From the NCBI GenBank assembly GCA_045650705.1, contig JAZRRK010000055.1, positions 35,229 to 99,228 of the forward strand: 64,000 nt of DNA. The letters run 5' to 3'. How positions within the stretch are numbered: the stretch's first letter is position 1; every line of letters starts with the position of its first letter. This document shows positions 56,005 through 64,000 of the stretch, one piece after another. A program made the translations under genes and the position numbers. Source of the stretch: UMGS1781 sp045650705 (GTDB lineage: Bacteria; Bacillota; Clostridia; TANB77; CAG-508). The notes below the pieces were generated by a model. It was not told where the DNA came from. It made no database searches and was given only the letters and a program-made list of their open reading frames with translations.

Positions 56005-58242
56005 TTAAATTGATTCATGGATTGTTCTATTTATAACATCCAATTGTTGTTCTCTAGTTAATTTTGTAAAGTTAACAGCATATCCAGAAACTCTTATTGT
56101 AAGTTGAGGATATTTCTCAGGATGTTCCATAGCATCTTCTAGTAATGCTCTATCAAATACGTTTACATTAATGTGATGACTACGTTTTGCAAAGTATCCA
56201 TCTAATAATGATGTCAAGTTTGTAATTCTTCCTTCATCATCTTTACCTAATGTTTTAGGTGTAATAGAGAATGTGAAAGAAATACCATCTTCAGAATATG
56301 TGTAAGGTAATTTTGCTATAGTATTTAATACTGCAAGAGCACCGTGTGTGTCTCTACCATGTAATGGGTTAGCACCAGGTCCAAATGGAGCACCAGCACG
56401 TCTACCATCAGGAGTATTTCCTGTGTTCTTACCATAAACAACGTTTGATGTTATTGTAAGAATTGATAGAGTAGGTTTAGAATTTCTATATGTTTTTTGT
56501 TTTCTTAATTTATAGATAAATCTCTTAACAACTTCAATTGCTATATCGTCAACTCTGTCGTCATCATTACCATATTTAGGGTAATCTCCTTCAACTTGGT
56601 AATCTACAGCTAAACCTGTTTCATCTCTAATAACTTTAACTTTAGAGTGTTTAATAGCTGAAAGTGAATCTGCAACAACAGATAAACCAGCAATACCACA
56701 AGCCATAGTTCTTAAAATGTTTTGGTCATGTAATGCCATTTCTAATTTTTCATAAGAATATTTATCATGCATAAAATGAATTATATTTAATGCATTAACA
56801 TAAACTCTTGCAACCCAATCCATCATGTTATCAAATTTTTCCATAACTTCATTATAATCTAAATATTCAGAACGTATTGGTTCAAATTTAGAAGCAATTT
56901 GTTTACCAGATATTTCATCTCTACCACCATTTATTGCATATAATAGAGTTTTAGCTAAATTACATCTAGCACCAAAGAATTGCATTTGTTTACCAGTTCT
57001 CATAGCTGAAACACAGCAAGCTATAGAATAATCGTCTCCCCAGAATTCTCTCATTAAGTCATCATTTTCATATTGAATAGAAGATGTTTGAACAGATAAT
57101 TTTGCACAAAATCTCTTAAATCCTTCTGGTAATTTTGTAGACCAAAGAACTGTCATATTTGGTTCTGGAGCAGGTCCTAAATTAACCAATGTGTGTAACA
57201 TTCTGAAAGAGTTTTTAGTAACTAAAGTTCTTCCATCAACACCCATACCACCAATTGCTTCTGTTACCCAAACAGGGTCACCACTAAATAAATCGTTGTA
57301 TTCAGGTGTTCTTAAAAATCTTATTAATCTTAATTTCATAACAAAGTGGTCCATTAACTCTTGAGCTTCTGATTCTGTTAAAGTACCATTTTTTAAATCT
57401 CTTTCGATATAAATATCTAAGAAAGAAGCTGTTCTACCTAAACTCATAGCAGCACCATTTTGCTCTTTTGTAGAACCTAAGTATCCAAAGTATAACCATT
57501 GAATAGCTTCTTTAGCATTTGCAGCTGGTTTAGAAATATCAAAACCATATTTAGCTGCCATTTCTTTTAATTCATTTAAAGCATCAATTTGATCATGAAC
57601 TTCTTCTCTGTCTCTAACAGTGTCAGTAAATACAGAAGGTACTTCTAAAGATTGCATAACTTCTTTTTTATCTTCTATTAAAGCATCAATACCATATAAA
57701 GCAATTCATCTATAGTCACCTATAATTCTTCCTCTACCATAACCATCTGGAAGACAAGTAATGATATGTGAACTTCTTGCAGCTCTAATTTCTGGAGTAT
57801 ATGCTGCGAAAACTCCATCGTTATGAGTTCTTCTATAATTGTTAAAAATAGTTTGCACTTCTGGAGATAGTTTTACATCTATTGCTTCACAAGATTTTTC
57901 AACTATTCTTATACCACCATTTGGCATAATAGCTCTTTTAAGAGGTTCATCAGTTTGTAAACCAACTATTTGTTCAAGGTCTTTATTGATATAACCTGCA
58001 TTATGACTTGTTATTGTTGAAACTGTATCAGCATCAACTGCAAGTACACCACCTTTTGAAGCTTTTTCTTTTTTATACAATTCTAAAACTGTATCCCATA
58101 ATTGTTTTGTTCTTTCTGTAGGACCAGCTAAAAACTCATCATTTCCTTCATAAGGTGTATAATTTCTTTGAATGAAGTTTCTAACATTTACTTCATGTCT
58201 CCATTCGCCACCTTTAAAATCTTTCCATTCTTCAAAATTCAT
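56005..58242 (-). pseudogene. pflB: Pyruvate formate-lyase, interrupted by in-frame TGA
   Basis: The frame 58242-56005 encodes 745 residues of PFL with one TGA at 57706-57708 (codon 179) where relatives have Arg (GDYR-x-IALYGID). All else is intact: the catalytic Cys pair in SIACCVSAMRTGKQMQFFGARCN and the glycyl radical loop RVSGYAVNFTKLTREQQ at the C-terminus. TGA could come from CGA by one transition. PFL splits pyruvate with CoA into acetyl-CoA and formate. Without read-through the product stops at 178 residues. The start follows AAAGGAGTG. Confidence 0.9.
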
Positions 58243-58588
58243 AAAAATAAATCACTCCTTTTCTTTCTCCAATTAATTATGATACCACAAAAGCTAGAAA
58301 ATTACAACAAAAAACAATAAAAAATGTTAAATTATATTTACAGTTCAGTGCTAAAATTATTAATTATATAAAATAGCCCAACGTGGACAATGTATTTTTT
58401 TTTGTCGAGTTTACGAGCAAAAAGAAAACATCCATCGCCGACAAGATTGGGCAGATTTTAAAATAGGGAGTCTAAATGGTAACATAAAAATAGCAAATGA
58501 TAAAATTAAATTACAAAAAATCTTGTCAAATCAATAGAAAAATAGTATAATATTAATGTTGTTTATTTTCATAAAAAGGGGTAATAAA
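58243..58588. other. Intergenic region between pflB and hpt
   Basis: About 345 bp with no gene. It holds a possible large hairpin with GCCCAA (58376-58381) and TTGGGC (58447-58452) ends and a TGTCGAGTTTACGAGC stretch inside, perhaps a terminator-like or repeat unit, and the hpt promoter: TTGTCA (58523-58528), 17-bp spacer, TATAAT (58546-58551). Confidence 0.55.
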
Positions 58589-59116
58589 ATGGAAGATTTA
58601 AAAAATTTAAAAGTTTTAATAAGTGAAGAAGAATTAAATAAGAGAATAGAGGAGTTAGCACAACAAATACACAAAGACTATGAAGGAAAAGACATAACAT
58701 TTATCTGTATTTTAAAGGGTTCTATATTTTTTACAGTAGAACTTGCAAAAAGAATACCAGATGATATAAATTTTGAATTTATAAGAGTTTCAAGTTATCA
58801 TGGGCAAAACAGTACAGGTGTAATAAAAATGAAAGTAGATTTACAAGGAGATATAAAAGACAGAAATGTAATTATAATTGAGGATATAATAGATACAGGT
58901 AGAACTTTATCATACCTAACAGAATATTTAAGAAGTAAAGAACCTGCTAGCATAAAGATATGCTCATTATTAGATAAGAAAGAAAGAAGAGTATGTAAGA
59001 TGGATGCAGATTATGTTGGATTCGATATTCCAGATAAATTTGTACTTGGATATGGATTAGACGTAGATGAAAAATATAGAAATCTTCCATATATAGGATA
59101 TTTTGACAATGTTTAA
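58589..59116 (+). CDS. hpt: Hypoxanthine phosphoribosyltransferase
   Basis: A 175-residue purine-salvage enzyme making IMP/GMP from hypoxanthine/guanine and PRPP. The PRPP motif VIIIEDIIDTGRTLSYL (about residue 94-110) and the later FVLGYGLDVDEKYRNLPYIGY are typical. The ATG at 58589 follows AAAAAGGGGTAATAAA. The uvrC start overlaps its end, so the two are co-transcribed. Confidence 0.95.
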   Translation: MEDLKNLKVLISEEELNKRIEELAQQIHKDYEGKDITFICILKGSIFFTVELAKRIPDDINFEFIRVSSYHGQNSTGVIKMKVDLQGDIKDRNVIIIEDIIDTGRTLSYLTEYLRSKEPASIKICSLLDKKERRVCKMDADYVGFDIPDKFVLGYGLDVDEKYRNLPYIGYFDNV

Positions 59117-60896
59117 TATAAATGAAGAACTTAAAAAACTCCCAAGTAAACCGGGAGTTTATATTATGAGAGATAAGGATAATAACATAATATATGTAGG
59201 TAAAGCAGTTTCTTTGAGAAACAGAGTTACCAGTTACTTTAGAAAAACAAATAAAACAACGAGAATAGAAAGAATGGTTTCATTAATAGATCATTTTGAG
59301 TATATAGTAACAGATAATGAAGCAGAAGCATTAATTCTAGAATGCAACTTAATAAAAAAGAATATGCCTAAGTTTAATGTACTTTTAAAAGATGACAAAA
59401 CATATCCATATATAAAAATAGATATTAAATCAGATTATCCAAATGTATTTTATACAAGAACTATAAAAAATGATGGCGCAAAATATTTTGGTCCATATGC
59501 AAACCCGGGTGCAGCAAAAGAAATGATAAATTTTATAAAAGAGCGATTTCAAATAAGACAATGTAAAACATTTAAATCTAACAAAAGAGCTTGTTTAAAT
59601 TATCATATAAAAAGATGCTTAGCACCATGTGTAAATTATGTTTCAAAATCTGAATATAAAAAACAAATAGACCAAATTATTATGCTTTTAGAAGGAAAAA
59701 CAGAAACAGTAATAAAAAAACTAGAACAAGAAATGAAAGAATTTGCTGAGAATCAGAATTATGAAAAAGCAGCAATGGTAAGAGATAGAATAATTGCAAT
59801 AGAACGAATATCAGAAAAACAAAAAGTTTCTAATATAAATGAAAAATCAATTGATGTAATAGGTGTTTATAAAAACGAATTATTAGTTTGTATAGAAATA
59901 TTTTTTGTAAGAAGAAGTAAGATGATTGGAAGAGAACACTACTTTTTTAGTGATATACAAGATGAAAAGATTTCAAACATACTTTCAGACTTTATAAAAC
60001 AATATTATATGCAAAGAGATGAAATTCCAAACAGAATAATGATACAAGAAGATATTGAAGATAGTGAATTAATACAAAAATTATTATCAGAAAGAACCAA
60101 TAAAAACGTAGAATTTAAAGTGCCACAAAAGGGTGAGAAACTAAAATTCGTAGAAATGGCAATTAATAATGCAAAAATAACTTTAGATAATAAAGTAAAA
60201 GAAAAACAGAGTATGGTTTTAGAACTAAAACATACTTTAGAATTAGAGAATTTACCAAGAAAAATAGAGTGTTATGATATATCAAACATATCCGGAGATT
60301 ACATGGTTGCTGGAATGTGTGTAGCAATAGATGGTGTTATAAAAAGAAATCTATCAAGAAGATTTAAAATTAAAACTATATTTACTCAAGATGACCCAAG
60401 ATGCCTAGAAGAAGTTGTAACAAGAAGAATAAAACATTCTATAGAAAATGTAGGAACAGGTTTTGGAAATTTACCAGATGTAATTTTTGCAGATGGAGGA
60501 ATAACTCAAATAAGGGCTATAAAAAGGGCAGTAAGAAAATATAATTTAGACATACCAGTATTTGGAATGGTAAAAGATGATAAGCATAGAAGTAAACAAT
60601 TAATCAATGAATCAAAACAGATTATAGATGTAACAGAAGAACAAATGAATTTTATAACAAATTTGCAAGATGAAGTTCATAATACAGCTATTGAATATAA
60701 TAGAAAGTTAAGAGAAAAAGCAGTTACAAAATCAGTATTAGATGAAATAAAAGGAATTGGCGAAAAGAAAAAACAAGAATTACTAAAAAAATTCGGTAGC
60801 ATAGAAGGAATAAAAAAAGCAAGTTTAGAAGAATTAACAAAAATAAAAGGAATAAATGAAGAATTAGCGAGAATTATCAAGAAAAAATTGGATTAA
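59109..60896 (+). CDS. uvrC: Excinuclease ABC subunit C
   Basis: A 595-residue nucleotide-excision-repair nuclease. GIY-YIG domain LPSKPGVYIMRDKDNNIIYVGKAVSLRNRVTSYF at the start, four Cys near residues 158-175 (CKTF...CLNYHIKRCLAPC), UVR motif EFAENQNYEKAAMVRDRI, the RNase H-like nuclease region (ECYDISNISGDYMVAGM...) and C-terminal helix-hairpin-helix IKGIGEKKKQELLKKFGSIEGIKKASLEEL. It makes both cuts beside DNA lesions. A TTG two codons upstream (59103) is an alternative start. Confidence 0.95.
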   Translation: MFNINEELKKLPSKPGVYIMRDKDNNIIYVGKAVSLRNRVTSYFRKTNKTTRIERMVSLIDHFEYIVTDNEAEALILECNLIKKNMPKFNVLLKDDKTYPYIKIDIKSDYPNVFYTRTIKNDGAKYFGPYANPGAAKEMINFIKERFQIRQCKTFKSNKRACLNYHIKRCLAPCVNYVSKSEYKKQIDQIIMLLEGKTETVIKKLEQEMKEFAENQNYEKAAMVRDRIIAIERISEKQKVSNINEKSIDVIGVYKNELLVCIEIFFVRRSKMIGREHYFFSDIQDEKISNILSDFIKQYYMQRDEIPNRIMIQEDIEDSELIQKLLSERTNKNVEFKVPQKGEKLKFVEMAINNAKITLDNKVKEKQSMVLELKHTLELENLPRKIECYDISNISGDYMVAGMCVAIDGVIKRNLSRRFKIKTIFTQDDPRCLEEVVTRRIKHSIENVGTGFGNLPDVIFADGGITQIRAIKRAVRKYNLDIPVFGMVKDDKHRSKQLINESKQIIDVTEEQMNFITNLQDEVHNTAIEYNRKLREKAVTKSVLDEIKGIGEKKKQELLKKFGSIEGIKKASLEELTKIKGINEELARIIKKKLD

Positions 60897-60946
60897 AAAT
60901 AATCATAATTGTAATATCTATGAATATAATTAAAATATAGGACAAG

Positions 60947-61000
60947 AAACCTCCTTTAATAAGGGAGGTGGCAGCCGAAGGCTGACGGAGGGTTCTTTTT
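60947..61000. repeat. CCTCC intergenic repeat, unit of a pair
   Basis: AAGAAACCTCCTTTAATAAG, then GGAGGTGGCAGCCGAAGGC and TGACGGAGGGTTCTTTTT. Matches 46150-46207. Confidence 0.7.
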
Positions 61001-61009
61001 AAGCATATT

Positions 61010-61062
61010 AAAGAACCCCCAGTCGGCTACGCCGACAGCCCCCTTGTTAAAGGGGCTTTGAG
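61010..61062. repeat. CCCCC intergenic repeat, unit of a pair
   Basis: AAAGAACCCCCAGTCGGCTAC-GCCGACAGCCCCC, then TTGTTAAAGGGG. Matches 46079-46127; the inner hairpin has changed on both sides (GTCGGC/GCCGAC). Confidence 0.7.
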
Positions 61063-61077
61063 AAGGGAGATACAATT

Positions 61078-61251
61078 ATGATAGATATTACAAGTGAACA
61101 ATATTGGAATTCAAGATTTGAGGAAAAAAAGGTACATAAAATGTCCTTTGAGAATAGAATAATAATGATAGGCTTAATTTTATTTGGTATATGCATAGTA
61201 ATAAATAGCATATTGATATATACATTTTTTAGCCTATTAAATCAATTATAG
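61078..61251 (+). CDS. Hypothetical single-span membrane protein (57 aa)
   Basis: MIDITSEQYWNSRFEEKKVHKMSFENR is a soluble N-terminal part, followed by one long membrane helix IIMIGLILFGICIVINSILIYTFF. A good AAGGGAG site precedes it and the stop lies 14 bp before the methyltransferase gene, so the two are probably co-transcribed. Not recognised. Confidence 0.55.
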   Translation: MIDITSEQYWNSRFEEKKVHKMSFENRIIMIGLILFGICIVINSILIYTFFSLLNQL

Positions 61252-61265
61252 GAGTGTTATAATAA

Positions 61266-62126
61266 ATGAATGTAGCAAATAATTGGAAAGATTATGAAAT
61301 ATTAGATATGTCAAATGGAGAAAAATTAGAAAGATGGGGTAAATACATATTAATAAGGCCAGATCCACAAATAATCTGGAAAGAAAAAAGTTTTCCTGAA
61401 AACTGGAAAAAAGCTAATGCCGTATATAAAAGAAGTAGAAGCGGAGGAGGAGGTTGGGATTATAAAAATAATTTACCAAACTCATGGCAAATTAGCTATA
61501 AAAATTTAGTATTCAATATAAAGCCAATGGGATTTAAACATACAGGATTGTTCCCAGAACAAGCAGTAAATTGGGATTGGATGACAAATAAAATAAAAAG
61601 TTCAAGAAGAGAAATAAAAGTTCTAAATTTATTTGCATATACAGGAGGTGCAACAGTTGCATGTCTTTCTGCAGGTGCATCAGTGTGCCATGTAGATAGT
61701 TCTAAAGGTATGGTTGCATGGGCAAAAGAAAATGTAATATCATCAAAATTGCAAGATAGACCAGTAAGATACATAGTAGATGATGTTATTAAATTTGTTC
61801 AAAGGGAAATAAGAAGAGGAAATACATATGATGCTATAATAATGGATCCACCATCATATGGAAGAGGAACATCGGGCGAAGTTTGGCAGTTTGAAAATAA
61901 TATATCAGATTTAGTAGAACTTTGTACTAAAGTTTTAAGTAATAATCCATTATTCTTTCTAATAAATTCATATACAACAGGTATATCATCAGAAGTATTA
62001 AGTAATATATTAAGACTTAATCTGAAAAAATATAATGGAAAAATATCATCAGGAGAGATAGGCCTACCAATGAGTAATTCAAATCTTATACTTCCTTGTG
62101 GTATATATGGAAGATGGGAAAAATAA
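61266..62126 (+). CDS. Class I SAM-dependent methyltransferase, RlmI-like
   Basis: A 286-residue Rossmann methyltransferase. SAM motif I VLNLFAYTGGATVACLSAGA (about residue 118-137), an acidic strand end CHVDSSKGMVAWAKENV and the catalytic-type motif IMDPPSYGRG (DPPS) place it among 23S rRNA methyltransferases of the RlmI/RlmK type, but it lacks their N-terminal PUA domain and so the target may differ. GGAGTG site. Confidence 0.8.
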   Translation: MNVANNWKDYEILDMSNGEKLERWGKYILIRPDPQIIWKEKSFPENWKKANAVYKRSRSGGGGWDYKNNLPNSWQISYKNLVFNIKPMGFKHTGLFPEQAVNWDWMTNKIKSSRREIKVLNLFAYTGGATVACLSAGASVCHVDSSKGMVAWAKENVISSKLQDRPVRYIVDDVIKFVQREIRRGNTYDAIIMDPPSYGRGTSGEVWQFENNISDLVELCTKVLSNNPLFFLINSYTTGISSEVLSNILRLNLKKYNGKISSGEIGLPMSNSNLILPCGIYGRWEK

Positions 62127-62153
62127 AAGTTATGTAAATTTTATAAAAATATT

Positions 62154-62201
62154 AAAATCCTATACGAAAACAATTTTAAAAGTTTTCATATAGGATTTTT
62201 T
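62154..62201 (+). terminator. Terminator after the methyltransferase gene
   Basis: AAAATCCTATACGAAAAC / GTTTTCATATAGGATTTT with one mismatch, followed by T. Confidence 0.85.
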
Positions 62202-62285
62202 ATATTTAATATAAAAAAACAATAAAAAGAATAATTAAAGATATAAAATGTCATCAGCAAAAGGGTAAAAATTTGAGGTGATTAG

Positions 62286-62918
62286 ATGGTAGAAACTATC
62301 TGTAATAAATTAACACTAAGAATTAGAACAAAAATGCCTGAAATAGATGATGAAAGAGCAGAAATAATAAATTATGGACTGCAACTTCTAATAGGAGAAA
62401 TACCTAAAAGTATAATACTTATATTAATTGCGTATTTTTTGAATGCATTAGAATTAACAATTATTACATTACTACTTATGTTACCTTATAGAACAGTATC
62501 AGGTGGAGTTCATTTAAAAACTCATATAGGTTGTATGACAGCTACATCATTATTTTATATTGGAAATGCCATATTAAGTAGAAGTATAGTATTGGAACAA
62601 AATATAAGATATATATTAACATTTTTAGTATGGGCATTTTCAATAATAATGATAAAATTATATGCGCCAGCAGATACAGAAGCAGTACCTATTTTAAGAG
62701 AAAAAGAAAGAAGAATAAAGAAAATTTTATCTTACATAATTATGTCAATAGGTTTAGGTGCATCAATATTTATAAAAAATACAGTTATTTCTAATATATT
62801 ACTAATCGGAACATTTTTTCAATCAATTGCAATTAGTAGAGCAATTTATAAAATAACTAATAATAAATATGGATATGAAGAATATTACAAAAATAAAGAA
62901 ATAGAAACTAATAATTAA
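62286..62918 (+). CDS. agrB: AgrB-type peptide-processing membrane protease
   Basis: A 210-residue protein with about five membrane helices and the AgrB catalytic motif YRTVSGGVHLKTHIGCMTATS, containing the essential His76 and Cys83. AgrB cuts the AgrD precursor and cyclises it to a (thio)lactone signal. A GAGGTG site precedes the ATG. The precursor gene follows 51 bp later, and the kinase gene lies opposite. Confidence 0.92.
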   Translation: MVETICNKLTLRIRTKMPEIDDERAEIINYGLQLLIGEIPKSIILILIAYFLNALELTIITLLLMLPYRTVSGGVHLKTHIGCMTATSLFYIGNAILSRSIVLEQNIRYILTFLVWAFSIIMIKLYAPADTEAVPILREKERRIKKILSYIIMSIGLGASIFIKNTVISNILLIGTFFQSIAISRAIYKITNNKYGYEEYYKNKEIETNN

Positions 62919-62969
62919 AAGAACACTATTAAAACTACATAAAAACATAAGAAAAAAGGGGGGAAAACT

Positions 62970-63089
62970 ATGACAAAGTTATTAGCAAAATTAGCTGAAA
63001 AATATGCTAAATCAACAAATACAGCTAGCTATTTCTGGCTTGTTTGGCACCAACCAAAAATGCCAGCATCTTTAATAAAAAAAGATTAA
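62970..63089 (+). CDS. agrD: AgrD-like cyclic lactone autoinducer precursor with serine
   Basis: A 39-residue peptide: basic amphipathic leader MTKLLAKLAEKYAKSTNTA, core SYFWLVWHQ and acidic/basic tail PKMPASLIKKD. The tail P-K-M-P-x-S-L is the conserved recognition part of clostridial AgrD peptides. At the position of the ring-forming Cys there is Ser20, so the product would be a lactone rather than a thiolactone; the ring might be Ser20 to Leu24 if the usual five-residue size holds. GGGGGG ribosome binding site; sits directly after agrB. No other cysteine is present. Confidence 0.88.
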   Translation: MTKLLAKLAEKYAKSTNTASYFWLVWHQPKMPASLIKKD

Positions 63090-63101
63090 TAAAAAAGTAT
63101 T

Positions 63102-63138
63102 AAAAAATACTGACTTTATTTTAAGTCAGTATTTTTTG
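63102..63138. terminator. Bidirectional terminator between agrD and agrC
   Basis: AAAATACTGACTT / AAGTCAGTATTTT stem with A/T runs on both strands. Confidence 0.9.
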
Positions 63139-63145
63139 TAATATA

Positions 63146-64000
63146 CTAATTATAAATTTCAAATTGTTGAGTGAAGAATTCTTGATTTTTAGTAGTAAAT
63201 AAGTCTAAATTTGCATGTTTCTTTAAATATTTACGTACTTCCCATAAACCTAAGCCATGACTTTTATTAATTTCATCATCTTTCTTTGAAGTATAACCTT
63301 TTTCAAAAATTCTATCTATGTTAATATCTTTATTAATATAAGTATTTTGTATAATAATTAAATCCTTATTACGATTTTTATCTTTCCTAAAAGTAATATT
63401 TATTATTTTTTTATCACATTTAGATGCTGCTTCAATTGCATTATCTAAAAGAATGCCTAATATTCTAGCAAGTTCATACATTTTAATATTTAAATTACTT
63501 AAATCCATAAAAACTTCTAAATTTATTGTAATATTAAGTTTTTCAGCTTTATAATATTTGTCTGCTAATAAACTATATACAGCAGGATTATTAATAAGTT
63601 CAGGATTTAAAACTGCTAAGTTATTATTAACTTGGCAATCTTTTAATAAATCATTATAATATACTCTTAATCCATCCATATTATTAGTAGAAATATAGCC
63701 ACCAATTGCTTGTACAATATTATTAAAGTCATGTTTAAAACCTCTAATATTATCATGTAAAGTATTTAATGTTTTGTTATAAAGTTTTTCTTCTTCAAGT
63801 AACATTTTAGTTCTTTCTAATTGACTAGTTCTAAATAAGCTAAATAAACTTATAGAAAAATAAACTATTAAAATAATTAATGAAGTAAGAACTAAAACAA
63901 AAGGAAGATAATCAATATATAACCATTCAACATATGCTTGTAAAAATATAGCAAGAGTTCCAACAATAAAGTTAATAATAAGTGTATTATAATTAAAGGA
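63146..64000 (-). CDS. agrC: AgrC-like sensor histidine kinase, N-terminal part beyond the window
   Basis: The frame stays open to the right edge, so the N-terminus is missing. What is seen: a last two membrane helices (minus-strand bases 64000-63830), then FKHDFNNIVQAIGGYI with the phosphorylated His (HPK10/AgrC H box), the N box ILLDNAIEAASKC and the G box GYTSKKDDEINKSHGLGLWEVRKYLK. This is the AgrC/GHKL kinase type that senses cyclic peptides. It converges on agrBD. The response regulator (AgrA) is not in the window; it may lie beyond the edge. Confidence 0.88.
   Translation of the reverse strand, partial: SFNYNTLIINFIVGTLAIFLQAYVEWLYIDYLPFVLVLTSLIILIVYFSISLFSLFRTSQLERTKMLLEEEKLYNKTLNTLHDNIRGFKHDFNNIVQAIGGYISTNNMDGLRVYYNDLLKDCQVNNNLAVLNPELINNPAVYSLLADKYYKAEKLNITINLEVFMDLSNLNIKMYELARILGILLDNAIEAASKCDKKIINITFRKDKNRNKDLIIIQNTYINKDINIDRIFEKGYTSKKDDEINKSHGLGLWEVRKYLKKHANLDLFTTKNQEFFTQQFEIYN

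Noticed and set aside
57706..57708. Reassignment of TGA to a sense codon, or selenocysteine, in pflB
   Set aside because: Many clear genes here end with TGA (for example 867-1214, the ylbJ gene and porG), so it is not a sense codon. The position is a normal Arg in PFL and no selenocysteine insertion element is evident next to it.
1..64000. tRNA or rRNA genes
   Set aside because: I found no cloverleaf with T-loop GGTTCGANTCC or rRNA-like stretch in the gaps I read; without a covariance search a missed tRNA cannot be fully excluded.

Overview
The window is a piece of an AT-rich, low-GC Gram-positive chromosome. Strong GGAGG ribosome binding sites, A/T-ending codons, TTG starts, SepF/DivIVA/RNase Y/RNase J/SigK/YlbJ, zinc-type ribosomal proteins and a MurE with the meso-diaminopimelate motif all point to an anaerobic, endospore-forming member of the Clostridia. 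A four-subunit pyruvate:ferredoxin oxidoreductase and a pyruvate formate-lyase locus support a fermentative anaerobe. I cannot name the species.

Layout. 1-5.7 kb: the end of a polysaccharide deacetylase, a small XRE regulator, a two-part TauE/SafE permease, a Cof-type phosphatase, the division pair sepF-divIVA, a frameshifted GerS/YdcC-like sporulation gene, an orphan-looking MazF/NdoA endoribonuclease and a zinc-ribbon MscL. 5.8-23.7 kb: the S10-spc-alpha ribosomal protein supercluster from rpsJ to rplQ, with secY, adk, map, infA, rpmJ and rpoA, then rpmE. rpmD (L30) is absent. The cluster is unusually loose, with several families of intergenic palindromic repeats between its genes; one separates rplB from its Shine-Dalgarno sequence. 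24-31 kb: a Spo0E-like peptide, apt and deoD (purine salvage), murE-mraY-ftsW-murG (peptidoglycan; mraY carries a one-base frameshift) and tspO.

31.2-40.1 kb: the sporulation sigma factor gene sigK is split by an 8,141-bp skin-like element. Joining the halves at a shared AAATG restores an uninterrupted pro-sigma-K of 231 residues. The element carries a large serine recombinase at its right end; a leftward module of a small protein, a CRESS-DNA-virus-like Rep (HUH nuclease plus SF3 helicase) and an FtsK/TcpA-like ATPase; a divergent XRE repressor; and cargo (metallo-beta-lactamase fold, SRPBCC, two DUF1653 proteins). Just upstream of rep is a stem-loop whose loop contains TAGTATTAC, the nicking nonanucleotide of circular ssDNA viruses. 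The recombinase reading frame runs through the att site, so in the excised circle it would be fused in frame to a 170-residue helix-turn-helix extension. A developmentally excised skin element with a CRESS-type replicon is the most interesting system here.

40.2-64 kb: a YvyF-like zinc-ribbon protein, rny, a LOG-family protein, rnj, porG-porD-porA-porB, a sortase-anchored surface protein with a class B sortase, a long-chain acyl-CoA ligase, a second sortase substrate facing a second sortase that is translationally coupled to ylbJ, pflA and a pflB interrupted by an in-frame TGA, hpt-uvrC, a rRNA methyltransferase-like gene and an agr-type quorum-sensing locus. In that locus the AgrD-like peptide has serine where cysteine is usual; its histidine kinase runs off the right edge.

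Functional links: division (sepF, divIVA, ftsW), wall synthesis (murE, mraY, murG), sporulation (sigK, ylbJ, Spo0E-like, GerS-like), RNA decay (rny, rnj), pyruvate cleavage (por, pfl) and surface display (two sortase-substrate pairs). All functions are read from sequence motifs by eye; no database search was run.
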